Shown here one piece after another: positions 53,733-63,799 of a stretch of 64,000 bases of DNA. Below the pieces are notes generated by a model that had not been told where the DNA came from, searched no databases, and saw only the letters and a program-made list of their open reading frames with translations. The stretch is from Thermoplasmata archaeon (lineage in GTDB: Archaea; Thermoplasmatota; Thermoplasmata; Methanomassiliicoccales; Methanomethylophilaceae). The stretch's first letter is position 1. Each line of letters opens with the position of its first letter. Where the stretch lies: assembly GCA_015063235.1 (NCBI GenBank), contig SUSW01000034.1, positions 19,227 through 83,226 on the forward strand, read 5' to 3'. Position numbers and translations under genes: made by a program.

Positions 53733-54923
53733 ATGGAGAAGTCCATAGTGGATGCGATCATCGAACGTACCGGAGACCAGATTCCAAAAAAGACGCTGAT
53801 TCTGTACTCCGTATGCCTGATTCTGGCGGTAGTCATTGCTCTTATAGATCTGTTCGTAGGGAGGATAGATCAGCTTCTGCTGTCCGTTCCGATCGCAATC
53901 ATGCTTCTTGTAGCCATCATAGCGGACCGTGAAGTGGCCCACATCCCGCCTCTGTTGATCATACTGATGATGATCGCTCTCGTTATGGTCATAATCTCGA
54001 GCGAGTTCAAGGATAGCCATATCATAATCAACAGGATGTCGAGCCTGCTGACCGGGGTATGCCTGATGCTAATGGGTCTGGTCGTGGTATACGCCATGAT
54101 GCACTCGTCCCCGGAGAAGCAGCAGGAACATAAGAGGTTCATCCACGTATCGGCGTTCTGCATAGCCATGACCGTCCTCTTGATAATGTTCGTTATCGAG
54201 TGCGTTTATTATCACTTCGAAAAGTACGAAGGATTCGAGCTCTGGGTAATGACCCAGTACGTCATTTATGCGATGGTCGGAGCACTCGTCACCTCGGTCC
54301 TCTGCGTGTACGGTCTGGATTCCTACATCATAAAGAGCAATCTCAACAGGAACCTCGAGGTGTATCAGAACAGCGAATACTCCAACGAGTTTGCCAAACA
54401 GGAGGCGCTGGAGATAATCCAATCTGGCGAATCCGAGAAGCTGGAGTTCAAATCAACCATCACCACCAACATCAGGACGGGAGAGAACGATAAGAGGATG
54501 GAGAAGGCCGTCCTGAAGACCATTGTGGCCTTCCTCAACACATCTGGCGGCATCCTGATGATAGGCGTCTCAGATGACGGTTCGATATACGGTGTAGACG
54601 AGAAAGTATTTGACAGCAGGGATAAGATGAATCTCCATCTTACACATATGATCTCATCCAAGATTGGGGACGAGTTCTTCCCGTACATCTCATTCAGGAA
54701 CATCGACATGGGGGAAGGCAAATCCATCATCCGCGTCGATTGCTACAAGTGCAAGAAACCGGTTTTCGTCAAGGAAGGCAAGGTGGAGGAGTTCTACGTG
54801 CGTTCCGGACCTTCCAGTGTGGAGCTTACCGGTTCCAATCTTGTCAACTATGTGAAGAACAAATCCAGCAAGGAGCGTCAGTCCATGGTCCGCGGTATCA
54901 GGGAAACCATCGAGGATGACTGA
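53733..54923 (+). CDS. Membrane protein with C-terminal AlbA_2 (Schlafen-like) domain
   Basis: A 396-residue protein. The N-terminal half has about six membrane helices (residues 20-195). The C-terminal half is an AlbA_2 domain: ESEKLEFKSTI near 232, KTIVAFLNTSGGILMIGVSDDG near 258, then FYVRSGPSSVEL near 355. Such domains are seen in putative DNA- or RNA-binding and defence proteins. It lies just outside the integrated element and upstream of prs. Function unknown. Confidence 0.78.
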   Translation: MEKSIVDAIIERTGDQIPKKTLILYSVCLILAVVIALIDLFVGRIDQLLLSVPIAIMLLVAIIADREVAHIPPLLIILMMIALVMVIISSEFKDSHIIINRMSSLLTGVCLMLMGLVVVYAMMHSSPEKQQEHKRFIHVSAFCIAMTVLLIMFVIECVYYHFEKYEGFELWVMTQYVIYAMVGALVTSVLCVYGLDSYIIKSNLNRNLEVYQNSEYSNEFAKQEALEIIQSGESEKLEFKSTITTNIRTGENDKRMEKAVLKTIVAFLNTSGGILMIGVSDDGSIYGVDEKVFDSRDKMNLHLTHMISSKIGDEFFPYISFRNIDMGEGKSIIRVDCYKCKKPVFVKEGKVEEFYVRSGPSSVELTGSNLVNYVKNKSSKERQSMVRGIRETIEDD

Positions 54924-54966
54924 ACCCCCAGTAATATAATTAAGGGGGAGCTGTTATCTTCTCCCC

Positions 54967-55827
54967 ATGATAGTAATTGGCGGGTCTACATCCGAGATTC
55001 TGGCGAAGCAGATTGCAGAGGAGCTCGGATGCAGATACATTCAGGCAGGTACGAGGAAATTCCCCGACGGGGAAGTGTACACAAGGGTCGAGAGCGAGGA
55101 TTTCAACGATGATGTGGTCATAGTACAGAACACGTTCCCTGATGACAAGCTCGTAGAGATGTTCCTTCTCCAGGACATCGTCAAGGGCCTGAAGGCCAAG
55201 AAGGTCACTTTGGTGATCCCCTATTTCGGATATGCAAGGCAGGATAGGCTGTTCAATCCCGGAGAGCCTGCCTCAGCCATACTCATGTGCAAGCTGCTGG
55301 ATTCCCTCGCATGCGACCATGTAATCACCATAGATATTCACAAAGAGGCCGTTCTGGATGCATTCACATGCAAGCACACGGATCTCAAGGCGGCACCCGT
55401 CATCGCCGACTACTTCAAGGATAAGGGGATCGATTTGGTCCTTTCTCCCGACATCGGAGCGGCCAACCGCGCCAAGGACGTCGGAGAGAGGATGGGAAAG
55501 CCCTACGACCATCTCAACAAGACCCGTCTGTCAGGAACCGAGGTCAAGATCGCCCCGGCACACATGGATTGTAAAGGTAAGAACATCCTTATCGTCGACG
55601 ATATGATCTCCACCGGCGGTACCATCATGACCGCTGCACAGGCACTCAGAGATGCTGGCGCCAAGAGCGTCTCCGTAGCCTGTACCCACGGAGTTTTCGT
55701 GAACAATGCTATCGAAAAGCTCACCCACAGCGCACTGGACAAGGTCCTTTGCTGCAACACCCTGGAGAGCTCGCAGTCGGACATCTCGGTGGCCAAGCTC
55801 GTCGCCGAGGGAATCAGGAGGGGATGA
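54967..55827 (+). CDS. prs: Ribose-phosphate pyrophosphokinase
   Basis: Makes PRPP from ribose 5-phosphate and ATP for purine, pyrimidine and histidine synthesis. The ATP site has FPDGEVYTRV near residue 31, the catalytic DIHKE near 122, and the PRPP loop VDDMISTGGTIM near 208. Length of 286 residues fits the shorter archaeal enzymes. TATA-like TAATATAATTA at 54932-54942 lies between C5 and G5 runs that could pair. The stop overlaps the proS start (ATGA). Confidence 0.95.
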   Translation: MIVIGGSTSEILAKQIAEELGCRYIQAGTRKFPDGEVYTRVESEDFNDDVVIVQNTFPDDKLVEMFLLQDIVKGLKAKKVTLVIPYFGYARQDRLFNPGEPASAILMCKLLDSLACDHVITIDIHKEAVLDAFTCKHTDLKAAPVIADYFKDKGIDLVLSPDIGAANRAKDVGERMGKPYDHLNKTRLSGTEVKIAPAHMDCKGKNILIVDDMISTGGTIMTAAQALRDAGAKSVSVACTHGVFVNNAIEKLTHSALDKVLCCNTLESSQSDISVAKLVAEGIRRG

Positions 55828-57233
55828 CCACGACCAACAAGGAAGACAATTTCGCAGAGTGGTATCTGGACATCGTCGAGAAGGCCGGACTTTCCGATAA
55901 AAGGTACCCCATCAAGGGAATGAACGTATGGACCCCTTACGGATGGAGGATAATGAGGCAGATCGATTCGTACATACGCGAGGAGTTCGACGCCACCAAT
56001 CATGACGAGGTATGCTTCCCTCTGCTGATCCCGGAGAGCCAGTTCGCAAAGGAGAAGGAGCACATCAAAGGATTCGACAGCGAGGTCTACTGGGTCACCC
56101 ACGCCGGACTGGACGAGCTCGATGAGAGATTGGTCATCAGGCCCACATCCGAGACCGCCATGTATCCCATGTTCGCCCTGTGGATCAGGTCGCACCAGGA
56201 CCTCCCACTCAAGACATATCAGATCGTCAACACATTCCGCTACGAGACGAAGCAGACCAGGCCCTTCATCAGGGTCCGTGAGATCCACTTCTTCGAGTCG
56301 CACACCTGCCACACCGATTATGATGATGCACAGAAGCAGGTCGATGAGGATATCGAGATCCTCGCCAGGATAGCGAAGAAGATCTGTCTTCCCTACACTC
56401 TTCTCGTACGTACCGAGTGGGACAAGTTCCCCGGAGCGTACTACACAGTGGGAATCGACACCTCGATGCCCAACGGAAGGACCCTTCAGATGGGTTCCAT
56501 CCATCATTACAAGACGAACTTCTCCGAGCCCTACGAGATAACCTACGAGGACAAGGACGGGGAGCATAAGTTCGTGCACCAAACCACCTACGGAATGTCC
56601 GAGAGGCTGGTCGGAGCCCTCATCGGGGTCCACGGAGACGACCAGGGACTCATCATACCCCCCGGAATCGCACCTTTCCAGATCGTTCTGATCCCCATCT
56701 TCAAGAAGGACAATCAGGGTCTGGTGATGGCCTCCGTCAAGGAGATCGAGAAGGTCCTTACCGATGCGGGATTCAGGGTAAAGCTGGATGACCGTGACGA
56801 CCGCCCCGGCGCGAAGTACTACGAGTGGGAGATGAAGGGTGTGCCCCTCAGGCTCGAGCTCGGAGGACGTGACATAGAGAACAACGTCGTATCGTTCTTC
56901 AGAAGGGATTCCGCAGAGAAAGGGACCATCGCCATCGGGAACCTCGTTCCCGGTGTGAAGATGCTCCTCGACGACATCTCCGAATGCATGTTCAACAAGG
57001 CCAACGAGATCCAGAAGCAGCGCACAGCCGATATCGACTCGCTGGAGAACATCCCTGAGGACAAGATCCTCAGGTTCGGATGGTGCGGATGCGACGAGTG
57101 TGGCCACAAGTTCGAGGACACAACTGGATTCAAGATCCTTGGAAGGCCCTACTTCAAAGAGGAGTTCAAGGGCAAGTGCATAATGTGCGGCAAGGACGTT
57201 GACGCTCCTGCCTACGCAGCCCACACGATGTGA
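55824..57233 (+). CDS. proS: Prolyl-tRNA synthetase, archaeal/eukaryotic type
   Basis: Class II aminoacyl-tRNA synthetase of 469 residues charging tRNA-Pro. Landmarks are FPLLIPES in the first third, RPTSETAMYPMF near residue 108 (motif 2 region), and motif 3 with GMSERLVGALIGVHGDD. The anticodon-binding domain and a C-terminal zinc-binding domain (WCGCDECGHKF, then CIMCGKD) mark it as the archaeal type. The start overlaps prs, and trmI follows after four bases, so the three are probably one operon. Confidence 0.95.
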   Translation: MTTTNKEDNFAEWYLDIVEKAGLSDKRYPIKGMNVWTPYGWRIMRQIDSYIREEFDATNHDEVCFPLLIPESQFAKEKEHIKGFDSEVYWVTHAGLDELDERLVIRPTSETAMYPMFALWIRSHQDLPLKTYQIVNTFRYETKQTRPFIRVREIHFFESHTCHTDYDDAQKQVDEDIEILARIAKKICLPYTLLVRTEWDKFPGAYYTVGIDTSMPNGRTLQMGSIHHYKTNFSEPYEITYEDKDGEHKFVHQTTYGMSERLVGALIGVHGDDQGLIIPPGIAPFQIVLIPIFKKDNQGLVMASVKEIEKVLTDAGFRVKLDDRDDRPGAKYYEWEMKGVPLRLELGGRDIENNVVSFFRRDSAEKGTIAIGNLVPGVKMLLDDISECMFNKANEIQKQRTADIDSLENIPEDKILRFGWCGCDECGHKFEDTTGFKILGRPYFKEEFKGKCIMCGKDVDAPAYAAHTM

Positions 57234-57237
57234 TACC

Positions 57238-58005
57238 ATGCCGTTCAGAGAAGGCGAGCTGGTATTCCTTGAGGATAGCTCAGGAAAGAGAGTTTGGCTC
57301 AACATATCGTTCGAAATGATGAAGGTCAAGTCGCTTGGTGCGATAGACGGTTCCAGATTCAAGGAGCTGGAGGAAGGGGATAAGTTCACGATCGCCGGAC
57401 ACGAATACACCGTCTTCAGGCCGGGTGTCCTGGATCTGATGTCATCACTGGACAGGGGTACGCAGATCATCACCCCCAAGGATGCAGCCACCATCCTGAT
57501 GCACTGCGATGTCAAGGCAGGATCCAAGGTAATAGAGGTCGGAGCCGGTTCCGGAGCGTTCACCACCGCTCTCCTGAGCGCCGTGGCACCCACGGGACAG
57601 GTCCTGACATTGGAATTCAAGGAGGAGAATGCCCAGCGCGCTCTTAGGAATGTCTCCAGGGTCGGATTGGACAAGTATTGGTCATACCAGATAGGCGATG
57701 CAAGGGATATGCAGGCGGACGCTGATTGGATGGCTGATGCCCTTACGATGGATATGCCGGACCCATGGCTGGCACTGTCGAATCTGGAGAAACATCTCCG
57801 TTCCGGAGGACGGCTCTGTGCATACGTTCCGAATATGAATCAGGCCGAATCTATAGTCAATGCCCTAAGGGAGCACGGCTATGCCAACGTCTATGCGCTG
57901 GAGAATCTGCAGCGCGGATTGGAGGTCCATTCCGGAGGTGTGAGGCCCTCATTCGAGATGCTCGGACACACAGGTTACCTAATCTTCGCCAGAAAGACCA
58001 GATGA
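57238..58005 (+). CDS. trmI: tRNA (adenine-N1)-methyltransferase TrmI
   Basis: SAM-dependent enzyme methylating N1 of A57/A58 in tRNA. The N-terminal OB-like part starts MPFREGELVFLEDSSGKRVW and the SAM loop is IEVGAGSGAFTTALLS near residue 98. TLEFKEEN near 122 provides the acidic ribose contact. The 255-residue length and the HPGVL-like block (RPGVLDLM) fit the family. It is co-directional with proS, four bases downstream. Confidence 0.92.
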   Translation: MPFREGELVFLEDSSGKRVWLNISFEMMKVKSLGAIDGSRFKELEEGDKFTIAGHEYTVFRPGVLDLMSSLDRGTQIITPKDAATILMHCDVKAGSKVIEVGAGSGAFTTALLSAVAPTGQVLTLEFKEENAQRALRNVSRVGLDKYWSYQIGDARDMQADADWMADALTMDMPDPWLALSNLEKHLRSGGRLCAYVPNMNQAESIVNALREHGYANVYALENLQRGLEVHSGGVRPSFEMLGHTGYLIFARKTR

Positions 58006-58095
58006 ATACGTATCCACGATTAGTTGTGTGCAACCTAATCATCTGTCTTACATTTTTTATACAAAGTCCCAATAGGCCTTGCCGAAGGAAGAGCA

Positions 58096-59694
58096 ATGGC
58101 TGTAGAGCAGATAACATACAAGAACATCGACCCCAAGGTCAGGAATATGATTATGCTGGGACTTATCCTGGCGATGCTCATAGCCTGTTTTGACGGTACA
58201 ATAGTAGCTACGTGCGGACCCGTAATTGTTCAAGACCTACAGGGAACTGCGCTCTACTCGTGGATGGTAACCATCTATCTGCTCTGCGAGACGGTCATGA
58301 TCCCGATAGCCGGAAAGCTGTCGGACCTTTATGGCAGAAAGCCTCTCTTCCTTGTCGGACTAGGCCTCTTCGTGGGCGGATCAGTCGTTGCTGGAATGTC
58401 CACCAACATGGAGATGTTCATCGTATGCCGTGCTGTCCAGGGTCTGGGAGGAGGAATACTCATCCCGGTCGCCACTTCCGCTGTCGCGGACCTCTACTCC
58501 CCTATGGAGAGAGGAAAGATGCAGGGTATTCTGGGAGCTGTCTTCGGAATCGGAAGCGGAATCGGTCCCTTGATTGGAGGATATATAACCGAATTCTTCT
58601 CGTGGCATTGGATTTTCTACATGAACGTCCCGTTGGCGATAATCGCCTTCATATTGACGCTTAAGAAGTTCCCCACGCCTGAGATCACAGAGAAACCGAT
58701 CATAGATTATCTTGGTATAGCCGTCCTTTCATTGTTCCTGGTAGATCTGCTCTTGCTGTTCCAGTGGGGCGGTACCGATTTCGATTGGATCAGCGTCGAG
58801 TCCATGGCAATGACTGCAGCGGCAATCATTCTCCTGGTAATCTTCGTATTCATCGAGAAGCGTGCAAAGGAGCCTATCCTGGCACCTCACTTGATCCACA
58901 ACAAAGTCGTCGTCCTTGCAGCCATATTCATGTTCATCTTCGGATTGGGAATGATGGGAGCGATGACCTATTCGTCGATGTTCGCAGTGACCATCTTGAT
59001 GGATGGGGATACACTTAAGGCAGCGGAGTACTCGCTGGCGATGGTCCTGGGAATGATGATAACAGCCACTCTCAGCGGACGTTTCCTCAACAGGACCGGT
59101 TACAGGATTTGGCTTATAATAGGTCCATTGATCACCGCCGGCTCGATGTACATGATGTCCCGTCTGACCATGGATTCCACATTAGCGTATTATGCGCTGT
59201 GCCTGTTCCTGCTGGGAGCCGGACTCGGTTGCATGATGGGAGTGGTCATGACAGCCGTACAGAACAGTTCATCCATAGAGGAGATGGGAATGACTACCTC
59301 GGCCGTTAACGTGATTCGTTCCGTCGGAGCCACCATCGGTACCGCAGTATTCGCTGTCCTCATCGGTAACAAGATCACGGATGAGCTCAGATCCAACCTG
59401 TCCGAATATGTGTTTGACAACGTCAGCCACAGTACCGGGGTTTTGGACGACTTGGCTGTCGCAGCAGCACATGTTGAAGCCGGTGACTACAGCAGTCCTT
59501 TCGTGGAGATCGTTGCTGAGGCCCATGAAATCCTCCTGTCCTTCGCGAACAGCGTGGATTTCGCCTTCCTCTGCGGAGTATTCGTCATCCTTTTGCAGGT
59601 CATCATCGGTATCTTCTTCAAAGTGAAGATCGCCGACCAGATCTCCGAGGCAGAGGTGGCGGCACAGTCTGAGGACAAAGAGGAAGAGAGCTGA
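58096..59694 (+). CDS. MFS multidrug exporter, 14-helix DHA2 type
   Basis: A 532-residue drug:proton antiporter. Motif A (GKLSDLYGRKPLF) is near residue 75, helix 1 has the FDGTIVATCGPVIVQDL pattern with Asp, and motif C (IGSGIGPLIGGYITEF) near 150. An insertion near the end (residues 435-490) is extracellular or a helical loop. Substrate unknown; it is followed after about 100 bases by a MarR regulator that probably controls the adjacent ABC exporter and perhaps this gene. Confidence 0.9.
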   Translation: MAVEQITYKNIDPKVRNMIMLGLILAMLIACFDGTIVATCGPVIVQDLQGTALYSWMVTIYLLCETVMIPIAGKLSDLYGRKPLFLVGLGLFVGGSVVAGMSTNMEMFIVCRAVQGLGGGILIPVATSAVADLYSPMERGKMQGILGAVFGIGSGIGPLIGGYITEFFSWHWIFYMNVPLAIIAFILTLKKFPTPEITEKPIIDYLGIAVLSLFLVDLLLLFQWGGTDFDWISVESMAMTAAAIILLVIFVFIEKRAKEPILAPHLIHNKVVVLAAIFMFIFGLGMMGAMTYSSMFAVTILMDGDTLKAAEYSLAMVLGMMITATLSGRFLNRTGYRIWLIIGPLITAGSMYMMSRLTMDSTLAYYALCLFLLGAGLGCMMGVVMTAVQNSSSIEEMGMTTSAVNVIRSVGATIGTAVFAVLIGNKITDELRSNLSEYVFDNVSHSTGVLDDLAVAAAHVEAGDYSSPFVEIVAEAHEILLSFANSVDFAFLCGVFVILLQVIIGIFFKVKIADQISEAEVAAQSEDKEEES

Positions 59695-59710
59695 TTCCAG
59701 CTCTTTCCTC
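59681..59710 (+). terminator. Hairpin overlapping the MFS stop codon
   Basis: AGAGCTG and CAGCTCT with an ATTC loop, extended on both sides by imperfect GAGG/CCTC pairs. The MFS stop codon lies inside it. Confidence 0.5.
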
Positions 59711-59753
59711 CATTTATCTTTGAAACAAGCATAATTCCTGCATGTCTTCAGAA

Positions 59754-59795
59754 AGTTGACTTGTCAACTATAAATATAAGTTGATTAGTCAACTT
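59754..59795 (+). promoter_or_regulatory. Double MarR operator flanking the TATA box
   Basis: AGTTGAC-TT-GTCAACT (59754-59769) and AAGTTGA-TTAG-TCAACTT (59778-59795) are two related palindromes. The TATAAATA box (59769-59776) lies between them and the ATG at 59799 is about 26 bases from its centre. Binding would block the promoter fully, a classic autorepressed MarR layout. Confidence 0.75.
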
Positions 59796-59798
59796 AAT

Positions 59799-60221
59799 AT
59801 GGAAAATAAGGTCGAGCATGTGTGCGGACCGCGCATGGTCAAAACATATCTCGATAAGGTGACCACACCGGAATTCGAGAAGATAGGCATCACGCCGCCC
59901 ATGGGGATGGTTCTGAAGGTCCTGCGCTGTCATGAGGGGGCATCGATGAAGGACGTGTCCGAGATTCTGATGATAGACAAGGCCATGGTGACCCGTACGG
60001 TCCTCAAGCTTTTGGACATGAATCTTCTCGAGAATAGGGCCAGCGGCCATGCTTACAGTCTAGTACTCACCGAAGAGGGGATGAAGGCGGCAGTCAGGTC
60101 CAAGAAGATACTGGACAATGCCTGGCAGGAGCTTCTAACAGACGTAACCCCGCAGGAGAGGGAAGTTTTCGATGCTGTTCTGACTAAGGTCTCCGAAAGG
60201 ATACGGAGGTCCCTGCAATGA
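59799..60221 (+). CDS. MarR-family transcriptional regulator
   Basis: A 140-residue winged-helix repressor. The recognition region is GASMKDVSEILMIDKAMVTRTVLKLLDMN near residue 48, followed by the wing LVLTEEGM. Dimer helices lie at both ends. The start at 59799 is set by the TATA spacing (leaderless). The stop overlaps the first ABC gene, so regulator and transporter form one autorepressed operon, likely induced by the exported compound. Confidence 0.9.
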   Translation: MENKVEHVCGPRMVKTYLDKVTTPEFEKIGITPPMGMVLKVLRCHEGASMKDVSEILMIDKAMVTRTVLKLLDMNLLENRASGHAYSLVLTEEGMKAAVRSKKILDNAWQELLTDVTPQEREVFDAVLTKVSERIRRSLQ

Positions 60222-61960
60222 TATTCAAGTACTTCAGGAGGATCGACTGGATACTAATAGCCGTTACACTTGTTCTCGTTTATTTCCAAGTACTGCTCGA
60301 GCTGGAGATCCCCGGCTACATGAGCAAGATTACCCTCATCATGACGACCGGAGGTACCGCACAGGATGTCCTGGATGAAGGCATCCCTATGCTGGTGTGT
60401 GCGTTCGTCAGCCTTCTGACATCAATAATAGCTGTAGCCATATCCGCATATATCGGTACCAACCTGGGAAAGACCCTGCGCCAGAGGCAGTTCGACCAGG
60501 TGGAGAAATACTCCGAGGAGGAGATCAACAAGTTCTCCATCTACAGTCTGATAACCCGTTCCACCAATGACGTCGTTCAGATTCAGAATGCGTTCATCAT
60601 CGGACTCATGATATTCATCAGGGCGCCATTGATGGCGGTCATGGCGCTGATGAAGATCTCTACGAAAAATATTGAGTGGACTACTGCCACCGTTGTTGCG
60701 GTCATTGCGGTCATAGCATGCATCCTGATCATCATGTGGTACACATTCTCCAGATTCAAGAAGATCCAGTGGCTGAACGACGATGTAAACCGTGTAACGA
60801 AAGAGAGCCTCAGCGGTCTCCGCGTGGTCCATGCATACAATGCAGAGGGTTTCCAGGAGGCACGTTTCAAGCAGGCGAACAAGAAGCTGACAGATACCCA
60901 TCTGGAGATCACGAGGGCATTGGCCTTCATGCCTGCTGTAATGACGGCTGTCATGAGCATCCTGGGGCTGTCTATCTACTGGATAGGAGCGATAATCATC
61001 GATTCCACCCTGGGTCCGGAGAGGTTCATTCAGTTCTCGGACATGATAGTCTTCTCGTCATACGCCATGCAGGTCATAATGTCCTTCATGATGCTGATAA
61101 TCGTGTTCATGGTCCTGCCCCGTGCCACCGTCGCTTCCAAGCGTATCCAGGAAGTCATCGATACCGAGCCTACCATAGTGGACGGTCCGACATCCGTAGA
61201 GAGCGATGCGGGAGAGATAGAGTTCAAGAATGTATCATTCACATACCCGGGCGGATCGGAACATACGATCAGGGATATATCATTCAAGGTATCCAAGGGC
61301 GAGACCCTGGCCATCATAGGCTCTACCGGAAGTGGAAAGAGTACCTTGGTGAAGCTCATCCCCCGTTTCTACGACGTCACAGAGGGAGAGGTCTTGATCG
61401 ACGGAGTGGATGTGAGGCAGTACGATCTGGATTCCCTTCACAGGAAGGTCGGATATGTCCCGCAGAAGCCACTCATGTTCAACGACACCATCGCAGCCAA
61501 CATCAACTACGGCGATACCGAGGCCGAACGCACCGAGGAGGATATACGCAAGGCAGCGGACATTGCCCAGGCTTCCGAGTTCATAAACAGGACGGAGAAA
61601 GGTTTCGATACCACAGTCACAGAAGGTGGTACTAATCTTTCCGGAGGCCAAAAGCAGCGTGTTTCCATAGCGCGTGCGGTGTGCAGGAAGCCCGAATTCT
61701 ACATTTTCGACGATTCGTTCTCCGCACTGGATTACAAGACGGACCGCGAGCTGAGGTCCAGGCTGCGTACGGAGACCAAGGATGTGACCACGATCATCGT
61801 TGCCCAGAGGATTGGTACCATCATGGATGCCGATAAGATTCTCGTCCTGGATGACGGAAAGGTGGCCGGATTGGGAAAGCACGATGATTTGCTGAATGAT
61901 TGCGAGGTTTACAGGCAGATAGCATTCTCGCAGCTTACCGAGGAGGAGCTGGTAAGATGA
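60218..61960 (+). CDS. ABC exporter half, degenerate ATP site (TM287-like)
   Basis: A 580-residue half transporter with six membrane helices (to about residue 310) and an ATPase domain. Walker A is GSTGSGKST near 368, signature NLSGGQKQR near 473. After Walker B the catalytic Glu is replaced: YIFDDSFSALDYKTD, where most exporters have DEATS. This is the usual mark of the inactive site in heterodimeric exporters. Its partner follows with ATGA overlap. Confidence 0.93.
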   Translation: MIFKYFRRIDWILIAVTLVLVYFQVLLELEIPGYMSKITLIMTTGGTAQDVLDEGIPMLVCAFVSLLTSIIAVAISAYIGTNLGKTLRQRQFDQVEKYSEEEINKFSIYSLITRSTNDVVQIQNAFIIGLMIFIRAPLMAVMALMKISTKNIEWTTATVVAVIAVIACILIIMWYTFSRFKKIQWLNDDVNRVTKESLSGLRVVHAYNAEGFQEARFKQANKKLTDTHLEITRALAFMPAVMTAVMSILGLSIYWIGAIIIDSTLGPERFIQFSDMIVFSSYAMQVIMSFMMLIIVFMVLPRATVASKRIQEVIDTEPTIVDGPTSVESDAGEIEFKNVSFTYPGGSEHTIRDISFKVSKGETLAIIGSTGSGKSTLVKLIPRFYDVTEGEVLIDGVDVRQYDLDSLHRKVGYVPQKPLMFNDTIAANINYGDTEAERTEEDIRKAADIAQASEFINRTEKGFDTTVTEGGTNLSGGQKQRVSIARAVCRKPEFYIFDDSFSALDYKTDRELRSRLRTETKDVTTIIVAQRIGTIMDADKILVLDDGKVAGLGKHDDLLNDCEVYRQIAFSQLTEEELVR

Positions 61961-63774
61961 GCAACCGCACAGAACCCCGTCCTCGCAGATCCAGGGGTAT
62001 GGGAGTACCGACGGAAAAGCCTAACAATTTCAAGCAGGCATGGTCAAGGCTGTTCATCTACATGGGCCATTACAGATATTGGGTATACGTAGCTGTACTG
62101 CTGGCTATTATCGGAACAATATTGTCGTTGCTCGGTCCCAACATGATCAGCGAGATCACCGATCTGATCAAAGAGGGCCTTACCGGCAACCCGATAGATC
62201 TGGATAGGATCGGTTACATCGGTCTCCTTTTGGTGATAATATATGCTTCCAGTGCGGTCATTACAATCATACAGGGATACATAATGGCCAGTGTCTCGCA
62301 GAAGACTGCCGGGTCGCTGCGTGACGATATCTCGGAGAAGATCAACCGTGTCCCTCTTTCATATTTCGACAGCGCCAAGACTGGGGACCTGATGAGTCGT
62401 GTCACGAACGACGCGGATACGCTAGGTCAAGATATGAACCGCAGCATAAGCACGATGGTCTCATCGATCACCCTGTTCTTTGGTTCGCTCATCATGATGG
62501 CCTGGACCAACATGATAATGATGCTGGTAGCAGTGGTCTCGACGCTCATCGGACTGTTCCTGATGGCCATAATCATGAAATCGTCCCAGAAGTTCTTCGT
62601 CAGGCAGCAGAACAACCTTGGTGCCATGAACGGCCATGTGGCCGAGATCTACAACAATCACAGCATCGTGAAGTCATACAACGGCACCTCAAGGGCCAAG
62701 CGTGAGTTCGACAGGATCAACTCAGACCTTCAGAAAAGCGGATTCATGGCTATGATGATGTCCGGGATGATGTTCCCTCTGATGGGATTCATAGGCAATC
62801 TCGGATACGTCGCCGTATGTGTAGCGGGTGCCATAATGGTCCTCGACGGAAGCATCACCATCGGTGTCATCGTGGCGTTCATGATCTATATCAGACTGTT
62901 CACCCAACCCTTGCAGCAGATGTCTCAGGGACTCACGGTCATGCAGTCCGTGGCAGCCGCCGCAGAGAGAGTATTCGGCTTCCTCGATGAGAAGGAATAC
63001 GAGGATGAATCCCATAAGAGCCAGCATATCATTTCAAAGGGACATGTGGAGTTTAGGGACGTCCACTTCGGATACCATCCCGACAAGGAAGTCATCCATG
63101 GATTCTCGGTGGATATCCAGCCCGGGCAGAAGGTTGCAATAGTCGGTCCCACGGGCGCCGGAAAGACTACCATCGTCAACCTGCTCATGAGATTTTACGA
63201 GGTGGACAGCGGGGACATCCTTATCGACGGCATTTCTACGAAGGAGCTGACAAGGGAGAACGTCCATGAGCAGTTCTGCATGGTGCTTCAGGACACATGG
63301 ATCTTCGGAGGGACCATCAGGGACAATATCGTCTATTGCAGGGAAGGAGTCTCCGACGAGGTTCTGGAGGAAGTCTGCAGGGCCGTGGGCATACACCATT
63401 TCATAGAGACCCTTCCCAATGGGTATGACACCGAGCTAGGGTACGACGGATTGCTCTCTGCCGGCCAGAAGCAGCAGCTGACCATAGCCCGTGCCATGAT
63501 CGACAAGTCGCCCATGCTCATCCTGGATGAGGCCACCAGTTCCGTTGACACCAGGACGGAAATCATAATCCAGGAGGCCATGGACAGGTTGGCGGCCAAC
63601 AGGACGTCCTTCGTCATAGCCCATAGACTGTCCACGATCAAGAACGCTGACCTCATCCTCGTGATGAAAGAGGGGAGCATCATCGAGCAGGGCACTCATG
63701 AGCAGCTGTTAAATCAGGGCGGCTTCTATCAGGAGCTGTACAACAGTCAGTTCGAAGAGGCAGAAATCGACTGA
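61957..63774 (+). CDS. ABC exporter half, canonical ATP site (TM288-like)
   Basis: A 605-residue partner half. It has an N-terminal Arg/Pro-rich cytoplasmic extension, six membrane helices, and an ATPase domain with Walker A GPTGAGKTT near 400, signature LLSAGQKQQ near 503 and a complete Walker B LILDEATSSVDTRTE near 525. The 'LSAGQ' signature in place of LSGGQ is common in this partner. With the preceding gene it forms an asymmetric multidrug or lipid exporter under MarR control. Confidence 0.93.
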   Translation: MSNRTEPRPRRSRGMGVPTEKPNNFKQAWSRLFIYMGHYRYWVYVAVLLAIIGTILSLLGPNMISEITDLIKEGLTGNPIDLDRIGYIGLLLVIIYASSAVITIIQGYIMASVSQKTAGSLRDDISEKINRVPLSYFDSAKTGDLMSRVTNDADTLGQDMNRSISTMVSSITLFFGSLIMMAWTNMIMMLVAVVSTLIGLFLMAIIMKSSQKFFVRQQNNLGAMNGHVAEIYNNHSIVKSYNGTSRAKREFDRINSDLQKSGFMAMMMSGMMFPLMGFIGNLGYVAVCVAGAIMVLDGSITIGVIVAFMIYIRLFTQPLQQMSQGLTVMQSVAAAAERVFGFLDEKEYEDESHKSQHIISKGHVEFRDVHFGYHPDKEVIHGFSVDIQPGQKVAIVGPTGAGKTTIVNLLMRFYEVDSGDILIDGISTKELTRENVHEQFCMVLQDTWIFGGTIRDNIVYCREGVSDEVLEEVCRAVGIHHFIETLPNGYDTELGYDGLLSAGQKQQLTIARAMIDKSPMLILDEATSSVDTRTEIIIQEAMDRLAANRTSFVIAHRLSTIKNADLILVMKEGSIIEQGTHEQLLNQGGFYQELYNSQFEEAEID

Positions 63775-63778
63775 TAAA

Positions 63779-63799
63779 CGGGCTTTTAGGCCCTTTTTC
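63779..63799 (+). terminator. Terminator of the MarR-ABC operon
   Basis: GGGC-TTTTAG-GCCC followed by TTTTT, directly after the stop codon. Confidence 0.75.

Noticed and set aside
55503..57674. 723-codon minus-strand frame opposite prs and proS
   Set aside because: Shadow of two well-identified genes; composition is not protein-like.
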